From: CAVQJU01 sp963755195
Lineage (GTDB): Bacteria; Acidobacteriota; Vicinamibacteria; Vicinamibacterales; CAVVIG01
Length of the DNA: 64,000 nt
Direction of reading: 5' to 3'
Assembly (NCBI GenBank): GCA_963755195.1
Contig: CAVWIZ010000002.1
Location: 806,001-870,000, forward strand
Below, one piece after another: positions 1 to 8,196 of the stretch (the stretch's first letter is position 1; every line of letters starts with the position of its first letter). The translations under genes and the position numbers were made by a program. The notes below the pieces were generated by a model. The model was given only the letters and a program-made list of their open reading frames with translations. It did no database searches and had not been told where the DNA came from.

Positions 1-1058
1 ATACCTTCGTAGATCACGTCGGCGCCCCGGCGCGCGAGGTGGTTGAGGATGCGCCCGATCGCTTTCTCGTTCCCCGGAATCGAGCGGGCCGACAGCACGA
101 CCGTGTCGCCCGAGGCCAGCTTCACGTGGCGGTGGTCGTCGATCGCGATGCGTGAGAGCGCCGACCTGGGCTCACCCTGGGAACCGGTGCTGAGGCACAA
201 GACGTCCTGGGCCGGATAGGTGCCGATGTCGGAATCGCGAATCTGCACACCCGGCGGAATCTTGAGATAGCCCAGCCGCTGCGCGATCTCGGAGTTCTGC
301 ATCATGCCGCGGCCGACGAACGCGACCTTCCGGTCGAACTGGGCGGCCAGGTCCACGAGGATCTGCATCCGGTAGATGCTCGACGCGAACGCGGCCACGA
401 TGATCCGGCCGGTGGCGCTCGTGAAGATTTCTTCGAACGCGTCCACCACCTCGAGCTCCGACCCCGTGAAGCCGCGGCGATCGATGTTCGTGCTGTCGGC
501 GAACAGCGCCAGCACACCGGCGGAGCCGAGCTCCGCGAACCGGTGCACGTCGAAATGCTGGCCGTCGATCGGCGTCTGGTCGATTTTGAAGTCGCCCGTG
601 TGGACCACGACGCCGACCGGTGTGTGGATGGCCAGCGCGACGCAGTCGGGCATGCTGTGGGTGACGCGGAGGAATTCGATTTCGAACGGGCCGACGGTGA
701 CGCGGTCGCGCGGCCGGACCGCCACCAGCCGATGCGCGCCGTCGAGGCCGTGCTCCTGCAGTTTGGGTTCGATGAACGCGAGTGTCAGCGGCGTGGCGTA
801 GACCGGACCCGTCACGTAGGGCAGCACGTGCGGCACGGCGCCGATGTGATCCTCGTGGCCGTGCGTCAGCACGAGCGCCGCGGCCGGCCCCTTCTGCTGC
901 AGGTACGTCATATCCGGGATGATGCGATCGACCCCCAACAACTCAGGGTCGGGAAACATCACGCCCGCATCGACGACGATCATCGTCTCGTCCCAGCTGA
1001 GCGCCAGCATGTTCATGCCGAACTCGCCGAGTCCGCCGAGTGCCACTACTTCGAGCAT
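1..1058 (-). CDS. rnj: Ribonuclease J, N-terminal ~352 residues (cut by window edge)
   Basis: This is a metallo-beta-lactamase/beta-CASP ribonuclease that acts as endonuclease and 5'-3' exonuclease in RNA decay and maturation. Reading from ATG at 1058, the protein opens with LEVVALGGLGEFGMN, then DAGVMFPD and the zinc motif THGHEDHIGA, in the order and spacing of B. subtilis RNase J1. The window ends around the PGNEKAIGRILNHL segment of the beta-CASP region, so the C-terminal part (roughly 200 residues) lies outside. The ribosome site is weak (GGA). It lies downstream of rsmA on the same strand with a 158-bp gap. The family assignment is secure; J1 and J2 subtypes cannot be separated here. 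Confidence 0.93.
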   Translation of the reverse strand, partial: MLEVVALGGLGEFGMNMLALSWDETMIVVDAGVMFPDPELLGVDRIIPDMTYLQQKGPAAALVLTHGHEDHIGAVPHVLPYVTGPVYATPLTLAFIEPKLQEHGLDGAHRLVAVRPRDRVTVGPFEIEFLRVTHSMPDCVALAIHTPVGVVVHTGDFKIDQTPIDGQHFDVHRFAELGSAGVLALFADSTNIDRRGFTGSELEVVDAFEEIFTSATGRIIVAAFASSIYRMQILVDLAAQFDRKVAFVGRGMMQNSEIAQRLGYLKIPPGVQIRDSDIGTYPAQDVLCLSTGSQGEPRSALSRIAIDDHRHVKLASGDTVVLSARSIPGNEKAIGRILNHLARRGADVIYEG

Positions 1059-1125
1059 TCGTGCAATCCGGAAAAGCCAAACCTCCACAGGCGCTCGTTC
1101 CGGGTGGAACGGACTTCCGGCGGGG

Positions 1126-1143
1126 GAGCCGCTGTCGCGGCTC
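1126..1143 (-). promoter_or_regulatory. Perfect hairpin in the rnj leader
   Basis: A 7-bp perfect stem (GAGCCGC/GCGGCTC) with a 4-nt loop lies about 70 bp upstream of the rnj start. A TATAGT -10-like hexamer (1216-1221, minus strand) overlaps the rsmA stop codon, so the gap could hold a promoter and a structured leader. No T-tract follows the stem, so it is not an obvious terminator. The role is inference. Confidence 0.3.
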
Positions 1144-1216
1144 AATCAGGCTGCTGGGCGCGCCTGAAAACTAGGGGGCGGGATGTGCTGTCCGCTGAAC
1201 AACTTAACAGGCGAAA

Positions 1217-2032
1217 CTATAACACAGCTTCTCGGCCGGCCGGTAACCCATCCGCCGCGTTGGCCAGGCGAATAAGTTCAGGGATATCCAGGGTTTCCGG
1301 ACGCCTGCGGCCATCGATGCCCGCATCGCGCAGGAGGACGGAAATCGACGCGCGATCCGAGGACCGGTAGGCGAGGAGGGCATTGTCGAGTGTCTTGCGT
1401 CGCCGGGTGAAAATCCCCTGGACGAGGGCCACGAAAGTTGCCCGATTTCGCAGGAGGGGGTCGGCAGGGTGAAAGCGGAGCCGCACGAGCGCCGACTGGA
1501 CCTTGGGTGCCGGCCGGAACGCGCCGGCCGGGAGCGCGAGCAGGCGCTCGACCGACGCGGACAGACGAATCAGCACGCTCAGCACGCCGTACTCCTTGGT
1601 GCCGGGCCGCGCCACAAGGCGATCGGCGACCTCTCGCTGCACCATCACGGTCGCGTCCGCCAGCGGGATGCCGGCATCGTAGAGATCGATGAGCGCGAAC
1701 AGGATCGGGGAGGCCACGTTGTAGGGGAGGTTCCCGGCCACACGGACCGGCGCCTCGGGCGGGTGCGCGCGGATCCAGCCAGTCTCCAGGAAGTCCCCTT
1801 CGACAATTTCCAGGTTCGGCGGAGCGGTCTGCCGGAGAAGCGCCGCCAGGTCGCGGTCGATTTCGAACGCGGTCACTGCGCGAACCCGCGCGGTCAGCTC
1901 GCGCGTCAGCGCTCCCCGGCCCGGCCCGATTTCGAAAAACACATCGTCTCGCGCCGGCGCGATCGCGCGGATGACTTTCACCACCCAGGCGGGTTCGAGG
2001 AAGTGTTGGCCGAAGCGCTTGCGAGTCACCAT
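1217..2032 (-). CDS. rsmA: 16S rRNA (adenine1518/1519-N6) dimethyltransferase RsmA/KsgA
   Basis: It dimethylates two adjacent adenines in the 3'-terminal helix of 16S rRNA late in small-subunit assembly. At 271 aa it has the family's usual length. Seen in order: FGQHFLE at the N-terminus, the SAM-binding loop EIGPGRGALT near residue 39, the acidic EIDRDL that binds the SAM ribose, and catalytic motif IV NLPYNVASPILF near residue 100. The C-terminal region with FTRRRKTL is the family's helical domain. The ATG at 2032 directly precedes the conserved start VTRKRFGQHF. It is followed by rnj on the same strand. Confidence 0.96.
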   Translation of the reverse strand: MVTRKRFGQHFLEPAWVVKVIRAIAPARDDVFFEIGPGRGALTRELTARVRAVTAFEIDRDLAALLRQTAPPNLEIVEGDFLETGWIRAHPPEAPVRVAGNLPYNVASPILFALIDLYDAGIPLADATVMVQREVADRLVARPGTKEYGVLSVLIRLSASVERLLALPAGAFRPAPKVQSALVRLRFHPADPLLRNRATFVALVQGIFTRRRKTLDNALLAYRSSDRASISVLLRDAGIDGRRRPETLDIPELIRLANAADGLPAGREAVL

Positions 2033-2075
2033 GGCGATGTGTCAGTGGCCATTACACGGTGGTTTACTGCCAGTC

Positions 2076-2360
2076 ACGACGATCAACGCTGAGCACGCTG
2101 AGCACGCTGAGCACGCTGAGAGAACTGATTTATTCCCCGCCTGTGAATCAAACGGCCCGACGCGGGCGGCCTGCAACTCAGGCCGAGAAGGCAGAGCGAT
2201 CGGGCGTGGACGAACGACGACAAAGGCGTGACCTGTCGTTCGTCCGCGCCCGATCGCTCCGCTTTCCGCCGCTTCGCGGCGCCGCGTCGGGGGTCATCTC
2301 TGCGTCCTCTGCGAGCTCTGCGAACTCTGCGTTTTTCCGTGTGTTCGTTGCCAGCGGTAC
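2076..2360. repeat. Nested short-period repeat (CGCTGAG / CTCTGCG family)
   Basis: The 349-bp gap 2033-2381 holds no gene. Its left part has tandem units of GAGCACGCT (about 2088-2120) and its right part repeats CTCTGCG with variable spacers (about 2299-2332). The flanks match the copy at 42474-42560, which has the same ACGATCAACGC lead-in and CTCTGCG units. The two ends are roughly complementary, so the whole can fold as a long hairpin around a second inverted repeat at 2194-2259. Confidence 0.7.
2194..2259. repeat. 24-bp near-perfect inverted repeat
   Basis: The left arm begins at 2194 with GAGCGATCGGGCG, and the right arm ends at 2259 with the complementary CGCCCGATCGCTC. The arms are 24 nt with one mismatch, which would be G-U in RNA on one strand, and the loop is 18 nt. 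It sits inside the outer repeat, downstream of the zincin gene and upstream of rsmA. It could terminate transcription or stabilise a 3' end, but no T-tract follows. Confidence 0.7.
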
Positions 2361-2381
2361 AGGTTTAGCCAAGACGGCCCA

Positions 2382-2768
2382 CTAGTCCTGCTGCTGCCAG
2401 TACTTCTGCTCGATGTCTTCGATCTCCTCCTCGCTCAACCCGAAGTAGTGGCCGATTTCGTGGATGAGGGTTTCGCCGATCGCGATCACGAGATCGTCCT
2501 CGTCTTCCGACGAGCGCTCGAGCGGTCCCTGGAAGAGCAGAATCCGATCGGGCAGGGCATTGCCGTAGTCCCAGCGCCGTTCGGTGAGCGGGGTGCCCTG
2601 ATAGAGGCCGAGCAGCGTGTCGGGCGGCTCAATCTCCATCTCCCTGAGGAGCGCCCGGGAGGGCTCGGGTTCGACGACGATCGCCAGATTGGCCATCGCC
2701 TCGCGGAAGCGGTGCGGAATGCCGCGCAGTGCGTCAGCGACGAGGGCGTCGAATGCGTCGCGTTCCAC
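2382..2768 (-). CDS. Minimal zincin metallopeptidase family protein
   Basis: This is a predicted soluble zinc protease-like protein of 128 aa, of the small family in which one domain carries the zinc site near the C-terminus. The motif HEIGHYFGLSEEEI sits about 25 residues from the end: two His and the catalytic Glu in HExxH, followed by an acidic stretch. The GTG at 2768 was chosen because homologues start with (M/V)ERDxF, and it would overlap the end of nth by 35 bp, implying translational coupling. The frame stays open further upstream only as a shadow of nth. Substrate and physiological role are unknown. Confidence 0.85.
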   Translation of the reverse strand: MERDAFDALVADALRGIPHRFREAMANLAIVVEPEPSRALLREMEIEPPDTLLGLYQGTPLTERRWDYGNALPDRILLFQGPLERSSEDEDDLVIAIGETLIHEIGHYFGLSEEEIEDIEQKYWQQQD

Positions 2769-3468
2769 CGGAGCGTTTCGCTGTTGTCTTGCGTTTCGTC
2801 TTGCGTTTCGTCTTGCGCGCCGGCGTGCGTGGAGCGGCCGGCGACTGGAAGTAGTCGCATGCGTCCGACACCGCGCAGATCTCACACCGCGGCTGGCGCG
2901 CGTGGCAGATGCGGCGGCCGTGCAGGATGAGCGTGTCCGACGCGCGCGTCCATCGTTTTGGCGGCAGCGCGGCGCACAACTGCTGCTCGACGGTTTCGGC
3001 GTCGTCCGATTCCGCGATGCCGATGCGGTTGGTGACCCGCAAGACATGCCGATCGACCGGCAATCCCGGTACGCCGAGCGCGTGCCCCAGGACGACGTTC
3101 GCCGTCTTGCGGCCGACGCCAGGCAGTTCGACAAGCGCGTCCATGTCGGCCGGCACCTCGCCGTGATGTCGCGCGACCAGCGCGTGCGCCATGCCGACGA
3201 GCGCCTTCGACTTCGCGCGAAAAAACCCCGTGGAGTGAATCTGAGGTTCGAGCTCGGCCGGCGTGGCGGCGGCGAGGGCCGCGGCGTTCGGGTACTTCTC
3301 GAACAGCGCCGGCGTCACCATGTTCACGCGCTGATCGGTTGACTGGGCCGACAACATTGTCGCGGCCAGCAGCTCAAAGGCATTCGTGTAGTGCAGCTCC
3401 GTGTCGGCGTCCGGATGCTGCGTTTCGAGCGCGTCGAGAATGCGCTTCGTGTCGGCGGGCGTCTTCAC
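2734..3468 (-). CDS. nth: Endonuclease III (DNA glycosylase/AP lyase)
   Basis: This bifunctional base-excision repair enzyme removes oxidised pyrimidines. Its 244 aa show the helix-hairpin-helix LPGVGRKTANVVLG with the catalytic Lys, the catalytic Asp in PVDRHV, and the [4Fe-4S] cysteine pattern C-x6-C-x2-C-x5-C (from CHARQPRCEIC). An unusual basic tail of about 35 residues follows the cluster; it is rich in RKTK repeats encoded by a 12-bp tandem DNA repeat near 2788-2817. It is upstream of, and overlaps, the zincin gene. The core call is secure; the tail may add DNA affinity (inference). Confidence 0.95.
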   Translation of the reverse strand: MKTPADTKRILDALETQHPDADTELHYTNAFELLAATMLSAQSTDQRVNMVTPALFEKYPNAAALAAATPAELEPQIHSTGFFRAKSKALVGMAHALVARHHGEVPADMDALVELPGVGRKTANVVLGHALGVPGLPVDRHVLRVTNRIGIAESDDAETVEQQLCAALPPKRWTRASDTLILHGRRICHARQPRCEICAVSDACDYFQSPAAPRTPARKTKRKTKRKTTAKRSGGTRRIRRPRR

Positions 3469-3474
3469 TGGTTT

Positions 3475-3798
3475 CTAGTGAATCGGCCCGGTGCCCTTGT
3501 TCCAGCCCACGTTGGTGTACGAATCGGAGTAGACGCGCCAGTGTTCCTGGAGCGCGGCGATGAGATTCGGCACGAATTGCACCGGCACGACGACCTTGAC
3601 CCGCACGGGCGCGCGGACGACATGCTCGGCCTCGGCTTCCTTGATTTCTTTGTCCGAGAGCGGCATCACCTCACAGAACGTGAGCGTGAAATCAAACGGC
3701 GTATGCGCGATGGAGCAGAAGTTCGCATACGTGCGCGGTGTGGTCGCGGTGTCGTCGGGGACGATGGTGAAGTTGATTTGCTTGGGCTGATCGGCCAT
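3475..3798 (-). CDS. DUF3467 domain protein
   Basis: This 107-aa protein of unknown function matches the DUF3467 family: an N-terminal INFTIVPDD strand, a central YANFCSIAHTPFDFTLTFCEV segment (split here at the usual conserved turn), and a C-terminal VPVQFVPNLIAALQEH helix. There is no signal peptide or membrane segment, so it is probably cytosolic. It lies 6 bp upstream of nth and downstream of lexA on the same strand, so it may be co-transcribed with DNA-repair genes. No function can be read from the sequence. Confidence 0.85.
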   Translation of the reverse strand: MADQPKQINFTIVPDDTATTPRTYANFCSIAHTPFDFTLTFCEVMPLSDKEIKEAEAEHVVRAPVRVKVVVPVQFVPNLIAALQEHWRVYSDSYTNVGWNKGTGPIH

Positions 3799-3832
3799 GC
3801 CTCACAGTCTAAGCGTAAAACGCGCCCACAGT

Positions 3833-4441
3833 TCAGTACTTCCTCATCACGCCGACGACGACGCCCTGCACCTGCACCTGATCGGGATCGACGAAAATCG
3901 GCTGCATGGCCGCGTTGGCCGGCTGGAGGCGAATCCGGCCGCCGGGATCGCGATAGAACTTCTTGAGCGTCACGTCCGATCCGCGCAGCAGCGCGATGAC
4001 CATTTCGCCGTTGTCGGCGGTTTTCCGATCTTCGACAACCACGAAGTCGCCGTCGCGGATTTGCTCGTCGATCATCGAATCGCCGCGGACGCGGAGGACG
4101 TATGTGTCGCGCTTGCCGACCAGGTCTTCAGGGACGGCGATCGTTTCGTCGGACGCGACAGCCTCGATGGGGGCGCCGGCGGCGACGAAGCCGAGAAGCG
4201 GCAGTTCGACGGCGCGGACGCCGGTCCGAGTGGGAATCATCTCGACCGACCGGCTGCGGTTCCACGCCCGTTTGATGAAGCCCTTCTCCTGGAGATTCGT
4301 CAGGTGCTTGTGCACCGTCGCCAGCGAAGAGAGGCCGAAACGCCGGCCGATTTCTTCGAGACTGGGCGCGTACCCGTGCTGCTGGATGAATTCGTTCAGG
4401 TAGTCGAGAATCTCGCGCTGCCGTTTGGTCAGTGGGAGCAT
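3833..4441 (-). CDS. lexA: LexA repressor, SOS regulator
   Basis: LexA represses DNA-damage genes and cleaves itself when stimulated by RecA filaments. Its 202 aa are of normal length. The N-terminal winged helix (LTKRQREILDYLNEFI, SLATVHKHL) is followed by the Ala-Gly cleavage site in GFVAAGAPIEA, the catalytic Ser in GDSMIDEQI and the catalytic Lys in DVTLKKFY. The ATG at 4441 gives the canonical start MLPLTKRQREIL. A well-spaced promoter lies just upstream and shares a 12-mer with the recA promoter. It probably heads the minus-strand run with the DUF3467 gene and nth. Confidence 0.96.
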   Translation of the reverse strand: MLPLTKRQREILDYLNEFIQQHGYAPSLEEIGRRFGLSSLATVHKHLTNLQEKGFIKRAWNRSRSVEMIPTRTGVRAVELPLLGFVAAGAPIEAVASDETIAVPEDLVGKRDTYVLRVRGDSMIDEQIRDGDFVVVEDRKTADNGEMVIALLRGSDVTLKKFYRDPGGRIRLQPANAAMQPIFVDPDQVQVQGVVVGVMRKY

Positions 4442-4460
4442 GGGCCCTCCATCCGCCAAG

Positions 4461-4489
4461 ACTTTACGCAAAGGAAAGGCGAAAGTCAA
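4461..4489 (-). promoter_or_regulatory. Predicted sigma70-type promoter of lexA
   Basis: On the minus strand TTGACT (4484-4489), a 17-bp spacer and TAAAGT (4461-4466) lie 20-48 bp upstream of the lexA start. The 12-mer GGCGAAAGTCAA (plus strand, 4478-4489), which includes the -35 box, is identical to 40949-40960 in the recA promoter, where it also forms the -35. A shared LexA operator is possible but is inference. Confidence 0.65.
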
Positions 4490-4563
4490 CGCCGACTGTA
4501 AAGAGCTGCTGCACAGCCTTTTGGCCCAGCCACCAGGCGAACGCTGTGGGGTAGGATGCCGAC

Positions 4564-5518
4564 GTGCGCCTCGCATTGAACATCCCCCGGGCCGGCGAGT
4601 GTCCCTTCGACGTCGCCGGCTTCGGCCTGAACAGCGTCGATCTCCTGGCCGTCGTCGCGGAATATCCGGCCTCGAATTCCAAGCAGCGTTTGCAGCGGTT
4701 CATGCAGCTGCCGGGCGGTCAGATTGCCACCGCCATGGTGACCTGCGCGAAGCTCGGCTGGCGCGCGTCGTACGTCGGCACGTTTGGAGGCGACGACCTC
4801 GGGACGTTGTCGCGGCAAAGCCTCGTCGAGGCGGGCGTCGATGTGTCCGCCAGCCGGACGATCGAGGGCGCGACCAATCAGTTCGCCGTCATTCTCGTTG
4901 ACGCGCGATCGGGCGCCCGGACGGTCCTGTGGGATCGGCATCCGGATCTGGCGTGGGACGTGAGCGACGTGCCCCAGCGAGGCCGTGACCGCCGGCCGGG
5001 TGCTTGATCGTCGATTGCCATGAAACGGCCGCGGCGACCCAGGCGGCGCGTTACGCGCACGAGGCCGGTGTGCCGACGGTGATCGACGTCGAAAAAGTGC
5101 GTCCCGGAATCGCCGAGCTGCTTCAGCAGATCGACGTCATCATCACGGCGCAGGAGTTTCCGTCCTCGCTCACCGGTCACGAGGATCTCGGGCGCGCGCT
5201 CGACGCGATGGCGCAGGAGTTTCCCGCGCGGGTGGTCTGCGCCACGCTGGGAGAAGAGCGGCAGCCTCGCGCGATGCGACGGACGCGAGATTCGGACGCC
5301 GGGTTTCAGGTGGACTGCGTGGACACGACCGGCGCCGGGGACGTGTTTCGGGGCGCCTTCGTCGCCGGCTGTCTGCGAGACGCCGGACGCCGACGTCGAG
5401 GACGTTCTGACCTACGCCAATGCGTCGCGGCCTCAACTGCCGCGCCCTCGGCGCTCGGGGCGGGATTCCCACGCCGCGGGAAGTTGACGAGCTTCTGTGG
5501 GCGCGCCAGCGGATGTAA
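4564..5518 (+). CDS. PfkB-family carbohydrate/nucleoside kinase (frame broken as given)
   Basis: This is a ribokinase-fold sugar kinase. The first frame (4564-4970) gives DVAGFGLNSVDLLAVV, the substrate-binding LPGGQIATAMV and TFGGDDLG. A second frame from about 4990 gives LIVDCHETAAATQAARY and the signature DTTGAGDVFRGAFVAG with the catalytic Asp. A third gives the C-terminus PTPREVDELLWARQRM ending at the TAA at 5516. At least three frame changes separate them, yet all motifs survive, and the total of about 318 aa is normal. It is divergent from lexA. Substrate is unknown. The breaks look like sequence errors. Confidence 0.8.
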
Positions 5519-5722
5519 CCTTACCGGCAGACGACGGTCTAACGTGTTGTGGCTCCATCCTTGTGTGGGCGCTCGCCGGCGATCCCTGGCGACAGAAACG
5601 GTCCGTTGAGCGCCGACCTGGAGAGGGCGGGTGGAGCGCCGACAGCGGGCAGCGTGGCCTGCAAGAGCGGGACGTCGCGAGATCGACCTCGCGAACCCGG
5701 TGCCGCGCAGCCCACAGTCGGG

Positions 5723-6290
5723 ATGTCGGGGTGGCGTCGACCGGCCGACGATCTCGACGAAGCCGGTCTGGTGGAGGCCTGTCTCGCCGGGCGCCCCGAC
5801 GCGTTCGACGTCATCGTCGAGCGGCATCGTCGGTCGGTGTATCTGCTGTGCTATCGGTTCGTCGGCAATCACGAGGACGCGAGCGACCTGTCGCAGGATG
5901 TGTTCCTGCGCGCGTATCGCGGTCTCGGTCACTTCCGCGGGCGGATCGTCGCTCGCGACGTGGCTGTATCGAATCGGCGTGAACCGTGCCTGAATCGCGT
6001 CGAGCGCGAAGCAGCCGGTGACGGAAGCGATCGACGCGCGCCAGCACATCGACACGCGCAGCGAATCGGCGTCGGAACGCGTGCTGCGGGAGGAGCGCGG
6101 CGCGCGCGTGCGCGAGGCCATCGCGCAGCTGCCGCCGAAGCAGCGGGCGACGTTGGTTCTGCGGATGTATCACGAGCTGTCGCACGAGGAGATCGCCGGC
6201 GTGCTCGGCAGCTCGGTCGGCGCGGTCAAGGCCAACTTCTTTCACGCGCTCGGCAATCTCAAGAAGCAGCTGGGCGAGGAAGCGATGTAG
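5723..6290 (+). CDS. ECF-type RNA polymerase sigma factor (frame broken as given)
   Basis: This is an extracytoplasmic-function sigma factor. Region 2 is clear: LVEACLAGRPDAFDVIVERH, then VGNHEDASDLSQDVFLRAYR. After frame changes near 5945 and 6000 the sequence continues with ATWLYRIGVNRA and then region 4, QLPPKQRATLVLRMYHELS plus the helix-turn-helix EEIAGVLGSSVGAVKANFFH. The ATG at 5723 is the likely start but is uncertain because of the indels. The 204 bp between the kinase stop and this start hold no gene I can support. An anti-sigma gene follows within 6 bp, the usual regulatory pair. Confidence 0.82.
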
Positions 6291-6295
6291 CTCTG

Positions 6296-6999
6296 ATGGC
6301 GTCATCTGACACCCGAACAGTTCGTCGATCTCGCCGAGGGGACGCGCGACGAGGCGTCGGTGCCGCATCTCGCTGACGTGCGACGCGTGCCGCCGCGAGC
6401 TCGCCGACCTGCGCGCGACGCTCCGACGTGTCGCCCGCCGCTCTGAGGCCGTGGGCGATGCCACTGACGTACCCGAACCGTCGCCGCTGTTCTGGGATCA
6501 TCTGTCCGCTCGCGTGCGCGATGCCGTGGCGGACGAGGGTGTGCCGGCGGCACACGCGCGTCGTAGCGCTGGTTGTGGCGCGCGGCGTGGCGCTTGGCCG
6601 GTGCTCGCCTGGCGCTGGTCGGCGCCGTCATGCTCGCGGTCGTGGCGTCGCGGATGGTGCCGACCGTGCTGAATCCGATTCCGGCCACGCCGCTGCCGCC
6701 GGCGAAAGCCGCCCAGCTTCCGCAGATCGCAGCGCCGCTCGAACCGCTCGGCGTCGCCGACGATCCGTCGCTCGGCCTGATCGCCGACTACGGGACGACA
6801 CTCGACTGGGACGACATGCGCGACGAGATGGCCGTCGCCATGCACGTCCGGCAGCACGGACGAAGCGGTGCGGACGCTGACGCGCGACGAACGCCAGGAA
6901 CTCCAACGGCTGCTCGAAGAAGAGTTGACGCAGCCGAGCGCACGGGGACAAGTTGATGAACACCTGAGACACCTGTCGTGGCGCCGCGCCGTCAGCTGA
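6296..6999 (+). CDS. Zinc-finger anti-sigma factor, membrane-anchored (frame broken as given)
   Basis: The N-terminal part reads WRHLTPEQFVDLAEGT, then VPHLA and, after a frame change, CDACRRELADLRATL. This is the H-x3-C-x2-C zinc-binding arrangement of anti-sigma factors that hold ECF sigma factors at the membrane. A hydrophobic segment (LALVGAVMLAVVAS) follows near 6620-6660, and then a periplasmic tail including GLIADYGTTLDWDDM. The stop at 6997 overlaps the next start as TGATG. Several single-base frame changes interrupt it. Position directly after the sigma gene supports the call. Confidence 0.72.
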
Positions 7000-7522
7000 T
7001 GATCGCGACGGCGATGCTGACGGTGCTCGCCGGCAGCGCGGTCGATGCCCACGCGCAGGCCACGGCGCGGCGCGCGGACCGGACGAGCCGGCGTCAGCGC
7101 CGTGCGAGCTGCAGCGGATGTTCGACGCGTACGCGCTGCGTGCAGGCGCAGGAGCATCTCAAGATCAGCGATGAGCAGTACGCGAAGTTTCTGCCTCGAT
7201 TCAAGGCGCTGCAGGACACCCGCCGGCAGGCGCTGCAGCAGCGCACGCGCGTGCTCAACGACGTGCGCCGGCTGCTGATGGCCGAGCCGCAGCCGGACGA
7301 GGGGCAGCTGAAGGATGCGCTCAAGCAGCTGCAGGAGATCGACGAGCCGCGGCGAGGCCGAGGCGCATCAAGGCGTACGACGCGATCGACGCAGGTGCTC
7401 GACCTCCGGCAGCAGGCGCAAGTTCCGCGTGTTCGAGGAGCAGATGGAACGCCGCAAGCTCGAGCTCGTCACGCGCGCCCGCCAGGCCAATCGGCGAATC
7501 GGCAGCAGCGAAGCCCCAGTAA
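6999..7522 (+). CDS. Periplasmic Spy/CpxP-like protein (frame broken as given)
   Basis: The N-terminus MIATAMLTVLAGSAVDAHAQ is a signal peptide. The rest is helical: EHLKISDEQYAKFLPRFKALQ, then ALQQRTRVLNDVRRLL and FRVFEEQMERRKLELV. This resembles the LTxxQ-type helical repeats of periplasmic stress chaperones and metal-resistance proteins. The start overlaps the anti-sigma stop, so it probably belongs to the same envelope-stress operon. At least two frame changes are present. The family call is by pattern only; a generic periplasmic coiled-coil is the alternative. Confidence 0.55.
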
Positions 7523-7558
7523 TACAATCCTCGTCCTCTGGCCGGTCGTCGAACTCGA

Positions 7559-8196
7559 GTGTACCGACAGCACTTACGTCGTCCCATCGCCGTGTCGTGC
7601 AGCGCCGCCGTCGCGGCGCTCGCCCTGGTGGCGCGGTTCAGCCGCCACACGCTGACGCCGACGGCCCGGTGTCGCGTCGCGACGCCAATCTCATGAAGCA
7701 GAAGGTCGCCACGATCAACCAGCTTGGCGCAGACGCCGTCCAGACAGGTCGCGACGGACGACCGTGACCGAGAACGAAGTGAACGCGTACCTCGCGCTCG
7801 ACGCGCTCGACGATCTTGCCGACCGGCGTCGTGAATCCGACCGTCACGATTCTCGGCCGCGGCCGTCTCTCCGGCCGCGCCGTCGTCGACCTCGACGCGG
7901 TGCGCAAGGAGTCGCCGCCGACGAGCCTGCTCGATCCGAGGAATCTGCTCATCGGGCGGCTGCCGTCACCGCGAGCGGCGTGCTCACGACCAGCAATGGC
8001 GTCGGCGACTCTGCGCTCGAGTCGGCGAGCCGTTGGCGGCTTGCCGATGCCGAAGGTCCTGCTGCAGGAGATCCTCAGCTACTACTCGCGCACGCCGGAG
8101 AAGCCCGGGCGGCATCAACCTCGACGATCCGTTTCCGCTGCCCGCGAACATCCGCGAAATTCAGGTCACCGCGGTCAGGCCATCGTCGTTCAATGA
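7559..8196 (+). CDS. Secreted or membrane-anchored hypothetical protein (frame broken as given)
   Basis: I do not recognise this gene. From GTG at 7559 the N-terminus is basic, then hydrophobic (RRPIAVSCSAAVAALALVAR), which suggests a signal or anchor. Later pieces read TVTENEVNAYLALDAL, LPTGVVNPTVTILGRGRLSG, VVDLDAVRKE and, near the end, GGLPMPKVLLQEILSYYSR and INLDDPFPLPANIREIQV. The strand-rich mid part recalls lipid-binding DUF2993-type domains, but this is not firm. The stop overlaps the recG start as ATGA. Several frame changes occur. Confidence 0.5.
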
